Origin: RHLJ01 sp040222455
GTDB lineage: Bacteria; Bacteroidota; Rhodothermia; Balneolales; Balneolaceae
DNA: 64,000 bases
Direction of reading: 5' to 3'
Assembly (NCBI GenBank): GCA_040222455.1
Contig: JAVKDD010000011.1
Span: 186,001-250,000, forward strand
In this document: piece after piece, positions 27,214 through 35,691 of the stretch
Position numbering within the stretch: position 1 is the stretch's first letter
Layout of the letters: each line of letters opens with the position of its first letter
Program-made: the position numbers and the translations under genes
The notes under the pieces: model-generated
Told to the model about the DNA's origin: nothing
The model's input: only the letters and a program-made list of their open reading frames with translations
Database searches by the model: none

Positions 27214-27300
27214 TTACACACAACAATGGCATATGAAGCACTATGTTCCTCATATCCCAATTACATGTTTAACTATTATTCCTCATATTCCTATAAATTA
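27214..27300 (-). other. Putative integron attI/promoter region
   Basis: This stretch between the integrase remnant and the first cassette holds the outer cassette boundary TTACACACAAC (27214-27224; crossover before TT on the minus strand). It also holds two direct repeats of TTCCTCATAT at 27246-27255 and 27279-27288, 33 bp apart. No attC palindrome is present, as expected for an attI site, where integrases bind short direct repeats. A cassette promoter should lie here or in the integrase start, but I cannot pick one out with confidence. Confidence 0.45.
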
Positions 27301-27307
27301 ATAGGCT

Positions 27308-27849
27308 ATGATGAATAGAAGCGATTTAATTACAAAGTACAAACATACTCTTACTCTTAAAAATTATAGTGCAAATACTATAAATGCATATTTGAATGGG
27401 TTGGCTTCATTTTTAAAATATGTTCAAGATCAGGAATTAAAAGAAGTAACAGAGAATGATTTAAACTCTTATTTCTACTTTTGTAAAAATGAACTTGGCT
27501 ACAGTTATTCAATGATGAAGCAGTTGCTGGCTTCTGTAAAATTTTTATACCAGGAAGTGTTGAAAAAGTACCTTTTGCGAGCATAGCGAAGCAATCTTAT
27601 TGAGATTGCTTCGGTCGTGCTTTGCCGACTCCCTCGCAAAACCGTAAACTGGCCAACATCAAAAAGAAATCAACACCACATACTTTACGGCACTCTTTCG
27701 CCACACATTTGTTAGACAATGGAACAGATATTCGATTCATTCAGGAGCTGTTGGGACATAAGCATATTTCAACAACTCAAATCTACACACACGTTTCAAC
27801 ACGGGAGTTGAAAGATGTACAAAGCCCCATAGAACAAATGGATGTTTAG
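27308..27849 (+). pseudogene. Disrupted tyrosine recombinase (integron integrase-like)
   Basis: The N-terminal half (27308-27572) encodes a core-binding SAM-like domain (LKNYSANTINAYLNGLASFLKY... LLASVKFLYQEVLKK). The C-terminal part (27622-27849) encodes the catalytic end: 'HTLRHSFATHLLDNG' with the HxxR box, 'ELLGHKHISTTQIYTHVS' with the catalytic Tyr, and a tail 'DVQSPIEQM'. The two are in different frames. The segment between them, which should hold the first catalytic Arg and the Lys, roughly 150 codons, is missing and replaced by a 69-bp palindromic repeat. Its divergent position beside a cassette array makes an IntI identity likely; a XerC/D relative is the alternative. It is certainly inactive. 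Confidence 0.85.
27573..27641. repeat. REP-like palindrome (family 2) inside the integrase
   Basis: A 69-bp inverted repeat bounded by TTTTGCGAG and CTCGCAAAA. An inner arm AGCGAAGCAATCT (27585-27597) pairs with AGATTGCTTCG. It closely resembles the element at 55032-55110, which has the same TTTGCGAG...CTCGCAAA ends and the AGATTGCTTCGCT core. It occupies exactly the site of the missing catalytic segment of the recombinase. Confidence 0.8.
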
Positions 27850-27923
27850 TTTAATTAATAGGTTCAATCCGAAAAGCTGTCAGGTTTAGCATGACAACTA
27901 CTGGAACCATAAAATGTGATCAT

Positions 27924-27955
27924 AAAAAAAAGCCCGATCAAATAATCGGGCTTTT
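27924..27955 (-). terminator. Rho-independent terminator of gltA
   Basis: AAAAGCCCGAT (27928-27938) and ATCGGGCTTTT (27945-27955) form a perfect 11-bp stem with a 6-nt loop. On the minus strand the hairpin is followed by a run of eight T residues (27931 down to 27924). It lies just beyond the citrate synthase stop, so it terminates that gene. It could also work weakly in the other direction. Confidence 0.9.
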
Positions 27956-27979
27956 AAAATTTTAATTAAGATGAGCTAA

Positions 27980-29149
27980 TTATCTTTCTTCTACAGGTGT
28001 CCAATCAAGGTTTTTTTCTCCAACATATAGCGCTCTCGGTCTTATCAATCTATTATGGGCAGCTTGCTCCATGAAATGCCCAGTCCAACCTGATACTCTA
28101 CTCATTGTGAAAATACAGGTAAATAAATCAGGCTGTATTCCAATTGAGTAATACACAGTGGCGGAGAAGAAATCAACATTAGGATCAATATTTTTTTCAG
28201 TTTTCATGGTATTGAGCATATCCATAGACCATCGGTATAATTCTTCATGACCGGTTTCTTCAGAAAGAGCTTTAGCCATTTTTTGAAGATGGCGTCCTCT
28301 GGGATCAAATGTTTTATATACACGATGCCCAAATCCCATAATTTTTTCTTTGTTTGCAAGCTTCTTTTTTGTAAATGCTACAGCATCAGCTTTATCTCCT
28401 TCTTTTTCGAGCTCTAAAAGAGTATTCATTACCCCTGTATTGGCTCCTCCATGCAGTGGGCCTTTCAATGCGCCGATTGCAGCAGTAATAGAAGAATAGA
28501 TATCAGACATTGTTGCGCAAACTGTACGGGCGGTAAACGTAGAAGCGTTCATTCCATGTTCAGCATGTAATACCAAACATAAATCCATTGTACGCTCTGC
28601 TTGAGTTCCAGGCTCTTCTCCATTTAACATATACAAGAAATTAAATGCGGTACTTCCTGAGTTAAGTGGCTTTATATATTCTTTATCGTGCCGGTATCGA
28701 TCGAAAGCGGCGATAATAGTTGGAATTTTAGCAGTAATAGCGATAGCCTGACTCATAAATAATTCGCTATCGAATTTCCCTTTTGTAGGGTCAAAATCTG
28801 CTAACATTGAAACTGCTGATTGAAGAACAGCCATCGGTTCAGCGTTTTTATCAGTAGTATTTAAATAATTAAGCACTACCTCTGGTAAATTTCTCTCTTT
28901 AATGAGCTCAGTTTTTAAAGCATCAAGCTCTTCTGAGTTTGGAAGCCGATCATTCCAAAGTAGGAAACAAACTTCTTCAAAGGTAGCGTTTTCGGCAAGA
29001 GTATCTATGTTGTAACCTGAGTATATAAGTTCCCCAACAGCACCATCTATAAAACTTTTCGTAGTTGAGAATGCTACAATTCCGTCAAGCCCCTTATTAA
29101 TATGTGGGTATTTATTCTCATCAAAGCCAGTATGTTGGTCTGTCGACAT
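27980..29149 (-). CDS. gltA: Citrate synthase
   Basis: Condenses oxaloacetate and acetyl-CoA to citrate at the entry to the TCA cycle. Catalytic blocks are clear: 'HAEHGMNASTFTARTV' with the first active-site His, 'GPLHGGAN', and 'GFGHRVYKTFDPRG' with the second His and CoA-binding residues. A reading frame extends upstream to 29275, but the ATG at 29149 is preceded by AAGGA at good spacing and gives a 389-residue protein of the short (type I-like) length, so it is preferred. It is monocistronic, with its own terminator. Confidence 0.95.
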   Translation of the reverse strand: MSTDQHTGFDENKYPHINKGLDGIVAFSTTKSFIDGAVGELIYSGYNIDTLAENATFEEVCFLLWNDRLPNSEELDALKTELIKERNLPEVVLNYLNTTDKNAEPMAVLQSAVSMLADFDPTKGKFDSELFMSQAIAITAKIPTIIAAFDRYRHDKEYIKPLNSGSTAFNFLYMLNGEEPGTQAERTMDLCLVLHAEHGMNASTFTARTVCATMSDIYSSITAAIGALKGPLHGGANTGVMNTLLELEKEGDKADAVAFTKKKLANKEKIMGFGHRVYKTFDPRGRHLQKMAKALSEETGHEELYRWSMDMLNTMKTEKNIDPNVDFFSATVYYSIGIQPDLFTCIFTMSRVSGWTGHFMEQAAHNRLIRPRALYVGEKNLDWTPVEER

Positions 29150-29384
29150 TGGTTTTTCCTTTATTTTATCTTTTTTATTGATTGCTAGCGATCTTAATAG
29201 ACCTATCCAATTTTCTCCAACACTAACAATTATCTTTAACCGAAAATTTCTTCTCATTAATTTAGAGAAGGGCATTAAAGGTAATGAAATGCATCGAATT
29301 ATTTAAATACAAAAAGACTGATTAATCTGAAACACATAACTACCATCTTCGTAATTAAAAGAAGTATTTTCAAATGAAGAAATT

Positions 29385-29873
29385 ATGAATTCATATCAAT
29401 TTGACGTTCTTGGTCTTATTCATTTTATATCTGCATTGGCTGCGATGCTAGTTGGAATGATAGTATTGTTGAAGAAGAAAGGAACAAAAACACATAAGCA
29501 ATTGGGATATTTATATGCTGTTTCAATGTTAATTCTGAATATTACAGCATTGATGATCTATAAACTATTTGGGTATTTTGGACCATTTCATATTGCAGCA
29601 GTAATAAGTTTAGCAACATTAATGGGAGGTATAATTCCTGCGTACTTAAAGAAACCTGAAAAGACCTGGCTTGAATTTCATTATGAGTTTATGAATTGGT
29701 CGATCATAGGATTGTATGCCGCTTTTTGGTCAGAAACCTTTTCCAGATTCTTTAGATTTGCAGGTTTTTGGGTTTTAGTAGCTACAGCAACCGCACTCAC
29801 TGTTGCGATTGGGGTTTATTTGCTTAAATCAAAAAAGAAGAAAATTCTGGAAAAATTTTCTTATCAAGCTTAA
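29385..29873 (+). CDS. DUF2306-like four-helix membrane protein
   Basis: A 162-residue membrane protein with four hydrophobic helices and His residues near helix ends: 'GLIHFISALAAMLVGMIVLL', then 'KKKGTKTHKQLGYLYAVSM' and 'YFGPFHIAAVIS'. This pattern is typical of the DUF2306 family of small, possibly haem- or quinone-associated membrane proteins. Function is unknown. The last codons overlap the convergent mazG gene by 4 bp. Confidence 0.65.
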   Translation: MNSYQFDVLGLIHFISALAAMLVGMIVLLKKKGTKTHKQLGYLYAVSMLILNITALMIYKLFGYFGPFHIAAVISLATLMGGIIPAYLKKPEKTWLEFHYEFMNWSIIGLYAAFWSETFSRFFRFAGFWVLVATATALTVAIGVYLLKSKKKKILEKFSYQA

Positions 29874-30637
29874 CCAAATTCTTCTTTCGACTGCTCCCAA
29901 AAAGCATCCATCTCTTCAAGTGTTGCATCTTTTAATGCTTTTCCTTGTTCTTTTAACTTTTCTTCTATAAAACGGAAACGATGCTCAAACTTACGATTCG
30001 TTTTACGAAGACTGTCTTCAGCAACCAGATCAAAATAGCGAGCTACATTTACCATCGAGAACAGAATATCTCCGAATTCATCAGCTGACTTTTCCACATC
30101 GTTTTCTTTAAGCGTATCTTTGAATTCTTGAATTTCCTCTTCAAGTTTATCCCAAGCTTGTCTCCATTCAGGCCAATCGAATCCAACATTAGCTGCCTTT
30201 TCTTGCATCCGTTGTGCTCTAATTAGCGCTGGTAAATGGGCAGGAAGTCCATCAAGCGTAGACTTTTTACCTTCTTTCAGTTTAATATTTTCCCAATTTT
30301 CAGCGACTTGATCTTCACCTTTTACAACTACTTCTCCAAAAACATGTGGATGTCGACGGATTAGCTTATCCATCAGTGTATAGATTACATCACCAATTTC
30401 AAACGTTTCAGTTTCACTCGCTATGTTACTGTGAAATACAACATGAAGTAAAAGGTCTCCAAGTTCTTTTTCGAATTCATTAAAATCGCCTGCGTCTAAC
30501 GCTTCAATAGCTTCATAGGCTTCTTCAATCAAATTATCCTTTATTGAAAGATGAGTCTGTTTTCTATCCCAAGGACATTCTTTTCTTAGTATGGCTACGA
30601 GTTCAACGAGATCTTCAAACTTTCGGCTTGGCTTCAT
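29870..30637 (-). CDS. mazG: Nucleoside triphosphate pyrophosphohydrolase MazG
   Basis: Hydrolyses (d)NTPs to the monophosphates and pyrophosphate, a house-cleaning enzyme. Two MazG repeats are present. The first carries 'ECPWDRKQTHLSIKDNLIEEAYEAIEALD' with the EExxE metal motif and the downstream ELGDLLLHVVFH. The second carries 'KLEEEIQEFKDTL' and 'EFGDILFSMVNVARY'. The 255-residue length is that of the full two-domain enzyme. It lies downstream of the maf-TPR-GATase-like gene run. Confidence 0.95.
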   Translation of the reverse strand: MKPSRKFEDLVELVAILRKECPWDRKQTHLSIKDNLIEEAYEAIEALDAGDFNEFEKELGDLLLHVVFHSNIASETETFEIGDVIYTLMDKLIRRHPHVFGEVVVKGEDQVAENWENIKLKEGKKSTLDGLPAHLPALIRAQRMQEKAANVGFDWPEWRQAWDKLEEEIQEFKDTLKENDVEKSADEFGDILFSMVNVARYFDLVAEDSLRKTNRKFEHRFRFIEEKLKEQGKALKDATLEEMDAFWEQSKEEFG

Positions 30638-30641
30638 GTAT

Positions 30642-30710
30642 GATTCAAAATGAAAGATTTAAAATTTAAGATTAAATAAGGTAGCAATCTTAAATTTTAA
30701 ATTTTGAATC
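30642..30710. repeat. AT-rich inverted repeat between genes
   Basis: GATTCAAAAtgaaagaTTTAAAATTTAAGATT (arm 30642-30673) faces AATCTTAAATTTTAAATTTTGAATC (arm 30686-30710) across a 12-bp loop; the left arm has about eight extra bases in its middle. It separates the gene at 30721 from mazG, both on the minus strand. It may reduce read-through, but there is no GC-rich stem or clean T run, so it is not a classic terminator. Confidence 0.55.
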
Positions 30711-30720
30711 TTTAATCCAA

Positions 30721-31986
30721 TTACGTTTTACGCTTTTTCTTTTTGGCTGCTGGAAAGAGAATGTTGTTTAAAATTAGTCGATAACCAGGACTGTTTGGAT
30801 GTAAAGCCAAGTCGGTGGGAGGATCATTTACTCGATGAGTATAATCTTCTGGGTCGTGACCTGCATAAAATGTAAATGTTCCTTGTCCATAATTGCCATG
30901 TAAATACTTAACTTGGTTTCTTCCGGGTGATTCAGCCAATACTACAATGGAAGATTTTACTTTTTCACTTCTAAAGGCAGTAGTTTGACCGTAGAATCCG
31001 CGTACACTACTTACATGGTTTTGTGTTAACATAGTTGGAACCGGATCCCATTTTGCAGAAAAATCAAACAAAGTAAAAAAATCAAGGCTTTGATCTATTT
31101 CCCGAATGGCAACAGGAACGTCGATGTCTGCGTGTTCATACTCACTTGGATTTAAGCTTATTTCAAAATTTTCGAACGCAAACGTATTATCAAAGTTGAG
31201 TTGATCCTGAGCATTTGGATCTACGGGATCACCATCAAATTGAGAAGAAGCGATATCAACTCCCTGAGCGGCAAGTGCGATGTCAAAGGTGTCGGTCCCT
31301 GAACACATTGCAAAAAGGAAACCTCCATTCCCTACATAATTCTTGATTTCCTGAGCTACTTGTTTCTTTTGTTCGCTTACTTTAGAAAATCCAAGTTCTT
31401 TCGCCATAGCTTCCATTTGCCGAACCTGAGTTATGTACCAGGGAGTATTTTTGTAGGTAGCCCAAAACTTTCCATATTGACCAGTGAAATCTTCATGGTG
31501 CAAATGTAACCAATCGTATTCTTGAAGCTTACCTTCCAATACTTCAACATCCCAGATTTTATCATATTCAACCTCAGCATAAGTAAGTGCAAGAGTTACG
31601 GCATCGTCCCAGGGTAATGCCTGATCTGGGGTATAAACTGCAATTTTCGGTGCTTTCTCTAAATTTACTACCGATGTATTTGAACCTGGAGATTCTACTT
31701 CAGCAATAATGGAAGCTACTTCGCTTGGTCCAACAAGTCTAAGCTGTACGTTTCGAAGACGAGCTTTTCGAATTATATCGTTATCAACAACTGCGAGAAA
31801 TGCCCCACCTTGATAATTGAGCAACCATTTTGCAGGAAATCCATCTGTGATATGATTAAAAATGATTCCGTAAGCTTTTAAATGATTAGTTTGCGAGGCG
31901 TCCATAGGGATAAGCACTTGCTGTTGAGCTCTTACACTAATCAACAAAAAGAGAGAAAAAAGTAAAGCAAAAAAGGTTGACTTCAT
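30721..31986 (-). CDS. Secreted GATase-like protein (labelled asparagine synthetase B in relatives)
   Basis: Exported 421-residue protein with a signal peptide (MKSTFFALLFSLFLLISVRA). The body resembles a class I glutamine amidotransferase-like/ThuA-like fold: 'PKIAVYTPDQ' as the first strand, 'YDWLHLHHEDFTGQYGKFW', and 'GGFLFAMCSGTDTFDIAL', where the nucleophile-elbow Cys would sit. Later come 'YLHGNYGQGTFTFYAGHDPEDY' and a C-terminal Lys/Arg tail. Homologues are often named asparagine synthetase B in FCB genomes. No synthetase domain is visible, so that name is probably wrong. Its function is unknown. It lies 3 bp after the TPR gene. Confidence 0.6.
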   Translation of the reverse strand: MKSTFFALLFSLFLLISVRAQQQVLIPMDASQTNHLKAYGIIFNHITDGFPAKWLLNYQGGAFLAVVDNDIIRKARLRNVQLRLVGPSEVASIIAEVESPGSNTSVVNLEKAPKIAVYTPDQALPWDDAVTLALTYAEVEYDKIWDVEVLEGKLQEYDWLHLHHEDFTGQYGKFWATYKNTPWYITQVRQMEAMAKELGFSKVSEQKKQVAQEIKNYVGNGGFLFAMCSGTDTFDIALAAQGVDIASSQFDGDPVDPNAQDQLNFDNTFAFENFEISLNPSEYEHADIDVPVAIREIDQSLDFFTLFDFSAKWDPVPTMLTQNHVSSVRGFYGQTTAFRSEKVKSSIVVLAESPGRNQVKYLHGNYGQGTFTFYAGHDPEDYTHRVNDPPTDLALHPNSPGYRLILNNILFPAAKKKKRKT

Positions 31987-31989
31987 TTG

Positions 31990-33861
31990 TTAAGAATTCG
32001 GGTTTGGTAGTTCAGAGAGTCGTTTTCGAGCATAAGGTGCGTAAAAGCCTTGTGGATATTCTAAAATTAACTCCTCATAGTTCAGTATCACTTTATTGAT
32101 GTCAATTTCATAGATAAGTTTAGTACTTGATTCTATGGAAATAAGATAAGCTTCATCCGTAGCTTTAGCTCTCTCCCATAAAAGACGTTCTTTTAAAGAC
32201 AAATAGGGATTACTTGCCAGAAAATCAGAAATGTCGGATACAAATTCCCCAGTCGTTTTATTAGCAACTTTAGTTAGCAAAATATATGCATCATCTTTAA
32301 ATGGGGAATTAGTTTCGGAATGGGCAATTTCAACCAGAAATTGGTTAGCCATCTCGTTTTCTCCAATGTTTAACTGATAATGGGCATTTGCGAATTGTTT
32401 GAGCGTTTCACCAGTAGTATCAGCAGCAAGTCCTTCCTGAACCCAAAGGCGAAGTTCTAATGCATCATTAGCATAGAAAGAGGTGTTTTGCCTGCCAAGG
32501 GTTTTAAGCTGGATTTTCGCAAACTCAAAATCACCGGCATAAAAATCAGTGAGTGCCAAAAAGTACCTTGTTTTTTCAGCTATTTCACCAACTCCTGCTT
32601 TCTTATTGCTTCTGGTGAATGCAATTCGAGCAGAAGTATATTCTTGTTGAGCCAGAAAAATTCTACCATCTAAATAACTTGCTTCGGGTGATTCGAACAT
32701 ATTTGGTTGACTTTTTAAAAGCTTAGTAGCTTTCTTGGCCGCGTCTAAATTGTGTACAAAATCTAACGCAAGTTCTGCCTTTTTAAGATAAATTTTATCA
32801 ATTCTGCTATAGGTTTGTGTTTGCTCGGTAAGATTATTCAGTAAATCTACTGCGAGATTATAAAGGCTATCTTTTTTACCGAAAAAATCAAGGCTGTAAT
32901 CATCTAAATATTTAGCCCAATTGGTATAAACAGATATTTTTTCTTCTTCAGCTCTCCATTTTATCTCACCGAATGAACTTTTGGTATAATAATTAAAAGC
33001 AGAAATGGAAAGGTCGAACTCATTATTTTCTGCTAATTTTCTACCAACGTTAAATAGAGAAAAGTTAAAATTTGAAGTACGGCTTTCATAATCTTGTGCT
33101 GTAGAATAAGCTCTCCGATACAGTTTATTTTCCAGAAGTAGCCAGATTTGAAGCTCATAAAAAGAAGTATAAGACGGATCGTTAAGTGGCATATCAACAA
33201 TCTGATCTTCTATCTCTAGAATAGTAACATCATATAATAAAGGGTCGTTATATCGAAGCAACATGCGTTGAATTCCCGAACTTTGTTGGGGATTCAACTT
33301 AATGATTGCCAACCATTCTGAAATCGCATTTTCATATTTTCCAGCCTGCATATAGGCGTTAGGAATATCAGACATAAATAACTGAGGATTATTAAATACA
33401 ATCCGACCTTTTTTGTAGACCTCAATAGCTTGTTCGTAGGCCCTATGATCCATCATGGCATTGGCCGTATTTAAATACAATTGTAGTTGATTCGGAAATT
33501 GCTCTAGATTGTTTTCCCAAACAGAGTAAGCAAGAGTTGTGTCGCCTTGTAAATGATGTAGTTTGCCAAGTAAAATATTAGACTGTCCAACATTCTGTCC
33601 TCCTTGTACCTTTTTTTCGATCAAACCAATTGCCGTATCATATTGCTTTAATTGAGTGTGGCATTCTATCAATCGATCAAAAAAGATAAATACTTCAGGA
33701 TCTTGAGCAGATATTCGTTCTAATATAGGAAGTGCATCTTCATATCGCTGCTGTTGTATCAGGCGATTAGCGATTTGAAATTGGTTATTAATCTGTGCTA
33801 ATAGAGTATTGAAATTGCCAATCAGAATAAAAAAGGAAATAAAAAAAATAGTTCTTTTCAT
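31990..33861 (-). CDS. Exported TPR-repeat protein
   Basis: A 623-residue protein with a signal peptide (first ~22 residues, ending at ALLAQ) followed by tetratricopeptide repeats over most of its length ('ANRLIQQQRYEDALPILERI', 'DRLIECHTQLKQYDTAIGLIEKK', and many weaker ones). It ends with a 'YPQGFYAPYARKRLSEL' motif typical of YbgF/CpoB-like TPR proteins. It is probably a periplasmic scaffold. Its ATG overlaps the maf stop (ATGA), and the next gene begins 3 bp later, giving a tight operon. Confidence 0.75.
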   Translation of the reverse strand: MKRTIFFISFFILIGNFNTLLAQINNQFQIANRLIQQQRYEDALPILERISAQDPEVFIFFDRLIECHTQLKQYDTAIGLIEKKVQGGQNVGQSNILLGKLHHLQGDTTLAYSVWENNLEQFPNQLQLYLNTANAMMDHRAYEQAIEVYKKGRIVFNNPQLFMSDIPNAYMQAGKYENAISEWLAIIKLNPQQSSGIQRMLLRYNDPLLYDVTILEIEDQIVDMPLNDPSYTSFYELQIWLLLENKLYRRAYSTAQDYESRTSNFNFSLFNVGRKLAENNEFDLSISAFNYYTKSSFGEIKWRAEEEKISVYTNWAKYLDDYSLDFFGKKDSLYNLAVDLLNNLTEQTQTYSRIDKIYLKKAELALDFVHNLDAAKKATKLLKSQPNMFESPEASYLDGRIFLAQQEYTSARIAFTRSNKKAGVGEIAEKTRYFLALTDFYAGDFEFAKIQLKTLGRQNTSFYANDALELRLWVQEGLAADTTGETLKQFANAHYQLNIGENEMANQFLVEIAHSETNSPFKDDAYILLTKVANKTTGEFVSDISDFLASNPYLSLKERLLWERAKATDEAYLISIESSTKLIYEIDINKVILNYEELILEYPQGFYAPYARKRLSELPNPNS

Positions 33862-34475
33862 GTGCTAAACTTCGGGATTTTTACCGATTCTAATAATGTA
33901 GGCTCAATATTCTTTAGTTCTTGATAAAATCTGTTAAGAGGAAAACCAACAACATTATAATAATCACCATCTATATGTTCTACAAATAGTGATCCCCAAT
34001 CGTCTTGAATGCCATAAGCTCCAGCTTTATCCATTGGGCTTCCTGAAGCGACATATAATTTGATTTCTTCTTCACTTAACGAACTAAAACGCACTTTGGT
34101 TTCCTCATAAAAACTATGAGTAGAAGTTATTTCTTTTTTTGAATTCGTGATCACAAAACTTACACCGGTAAATACAGAATGTGTGTTACCACTAAGTTTA
34201 GTAAGAATGGATATGGCGTCCTTTTCATTTTCAGGTTTACCTAAAATAGCGCCATCTAGAACAACTATAGTATCGGCTCCAATTACGAATGCGCTGGATA
34301 CTTTAGAAGCTACATCGGTTGCTTTTTGAAGTGCGAGTGATGTTACAACTTCAGTTGGAGCGTGTTTAGTAATGATTTCTTCGGTATTACTGGGAATAAC
34401 CTCAAAAATAATTCCAATTTGATTCAATAATTTTTTTCTTCTGGGGCTTTTAGAAGCCAAAACAATTTTTAGCAT
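33858..34475 (-). CDS. maf: Maf-family nucleotide pyrophosphatase
   Basis: House-cleaning dTTP/UTP-type pyrophosphatase of the Maf/YhdE family. The opening 'LASKSPRRKKLL' holds the conserved Ser-Arg-Arg residues. 'VIGADTIVVLDG' and 'DKAGAYGIQ' provide the catalytic Asp/Lys/Gln positions. The 205-residue length is normal. It is first in the run maf-TPR-GATase-like on the minus strand. Confidence 0.95.
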   Translation of the reverse strand: MLKIVLASKSPRRKKLLNQIGIIFEVIPSNTEEIITKHAPTEVVTSLALQKATDVASKVSSAFVIGADTIVVLDGAILGKPENEKDAISILTKLSGNTHSVFTGVSFVITNSKKEITSTHSFYEETKVRFSSLSEEEIKLYVASGSPMDKAGAYGIQDDWGSLFVEHIDGDYYNVVGFPLNRFYQELKNIEPTLLESVKIPKFST

Positions 34476-34571
34476 AAATGAAAGTATACATCTTTTGGAG
34501 TTACTGGATAATTAAATAACTTCACACTCTGTTTCAAACCATTAATACGTTAAGGATTTTAAAACTTCAAT

Positions 34572-34820
34572 ATGGCAAAAGGCAAACAAAGAAAAGTTGA
34601 CGAACAACCGATGTTTTTTTCTGCATTCAATTATCGATTAATCGGGATAGCAGTTTTATTAATTGTATCGGGTTTTACAGCCATGTACATAGAGAATGAA
34701 GTAAAAGGATTTATATCCCTTTATATTTCTCCAATTGTAATACTTGCAGGGTTTATTGTTGTAATATTTGCAATTATGAAGCACGATAGAGACGAGCCTG
34801 ATGAAGCAGAAAACAAATAG
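34572..34820 (+). CDS. DUF3098-like small membrane protein
   Basis: An 82-residue protein with two membrane helices ('LIGIAVLLIVSGFTAMYI' and 'LYISPIVILAGFIVVIFAIM') and a short acidic tail. It matches the small FCB-specific DUF3098 pattern with an F-x-N-Y-R entry segment. Function is unknown. The gene lies 12 bp upstream of the DUF92 gene; in related genomes such proteins sit next to membrane transport or cell-envelope genes. Confidence 0.65.
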   Translation: MAKGKQRKVDEQPMFFSAFNYRLIGIAVLLIVSGFTAMYIENEVKGFISLYISPIVILAGFIVVIFAIMKHDRDEPDEAENK

Positions 34821-34832
34821 GCATTTTCATAA

Positions 34833-35660
34833 GTGCTAGATCGGCTCATAAATATCCTTTTTCTTTTTTCACTGATCTTCGTTTTTTTATTAGTAGCAAA
34901 TGCAGACGATCATCTTAGAATAACAATTGCATTGGCTCTTTCTTTCTCCTGTGCTTTTCTAGCATTCATTTTAAACTGGCTTACTCTTGATGGGATGGCT
35001 TCTGCTACTCTTTTTGGATTAATCTCGTTTGGACTAGGATCGTTTATTGGAGCCGCCATAGTATTAGCATTTTTCATTTCAAGCTCATTATTGTCAAAAG
35101 ATTTAGTAAGCGAGGAGTCCTTTTTAGAAACAAAATTCCGAAGAGATGGAATTCAGGTTTGGTCTAACGGATTTTGGTTTGCCTTTTGGGTAATTATCTG
35201 GTTTTTATCAAAAGAGGAAGCATTTTTGATAGCCGGGGTGGGAAGTATGGCTTCTGCTACAGCTGATACTTGGGCATCTGAAATTGGAGGTCAAAGGGTA
35301 AAAGGCAAAACATGGTTATTCCCAAGCTTCAAAATTGTAAAAGCAGGAACTGATGGCGGAATTAGCGTAATTGGAACATTGGCCACATTTGGAGGGGCCT
35401 TATTTGTAGGTATAATTTTCTGGTTATTCTATCATGAAGCTACTCTATTACAGTTTTATATTATAACAATTTCTGGAGTTCTAGGTAGTTTGGTCGATTC
35501 ATTTTTGGGCACGAAACTGCAAGGAGCAGAATTAGCAAATAGCTTTAAAAAGTTTTTTACAGATAATTATTCTAAGGTTGGAAATAATACAGTAAACTGG
35601 TTGGCTGCAGGCAGTGCTTCTTTTGTTGCACTAATTGCAGTATTATTTATCGGGCAATAG
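34833..35660 (+). CDS. DUF92/TMEM19-like membrane protein
   Basis: A 275-residue integral membrane protein of the DUF92 family. About six hydrophobic helices are present, and the conserved family block is readable: 'ASATADTWASEIG', then 'KAGTDGGISVIGTLATFGGA' and the later 'GVLGSLVDSFLGTKLQ'. The start appears to be GTG at 34833, 12 bp after the preceding stop. Some plant relatives act as phytyl-phosphate kinases; the bacterial role is unproven. Confidence 0.8.
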   Translation: MLDRLINILFLFSLIFVFLLVANADDHLRITIALALSFSCAFLAFILNWLTLDGMASATLFGLISFGLGSFIGAAIVLAFFISSSLLSKDLVSEESFLETKFRRDGIQVWSNGFWFAFWVIIWFLSKEEAFLIAGVGSMASATADTWASEIGGQRVKGKTWLFPSFKIVKAGTDGGISVIGTLATFGGALFVGIIFWLFYHEATLLQFYIITISGVLGSLVDSFLGTKLQGAELANSFKKFFTDNYSKVGNNTVNWLAAGSASFVALIAVLFIGQ

Positions 35661-35691
35661 ATAAAACCAAAGGACTCAAAAAAAGGAATAC

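Noticed and set aside
27573..27641. CRISPR-like or tRNA-like structure in the integrase gap
   Set aside because: It is a single palindrome with no repeat-spacer array and no cloverleaf; it matches the repeat at 55032.
29150..29275. N-terminal extension of citrate synthase
   Set aside because: The ATG at 29149 has AAGGA upstream and gives the family's normal N-terminus; the extension is not conserved-looking.
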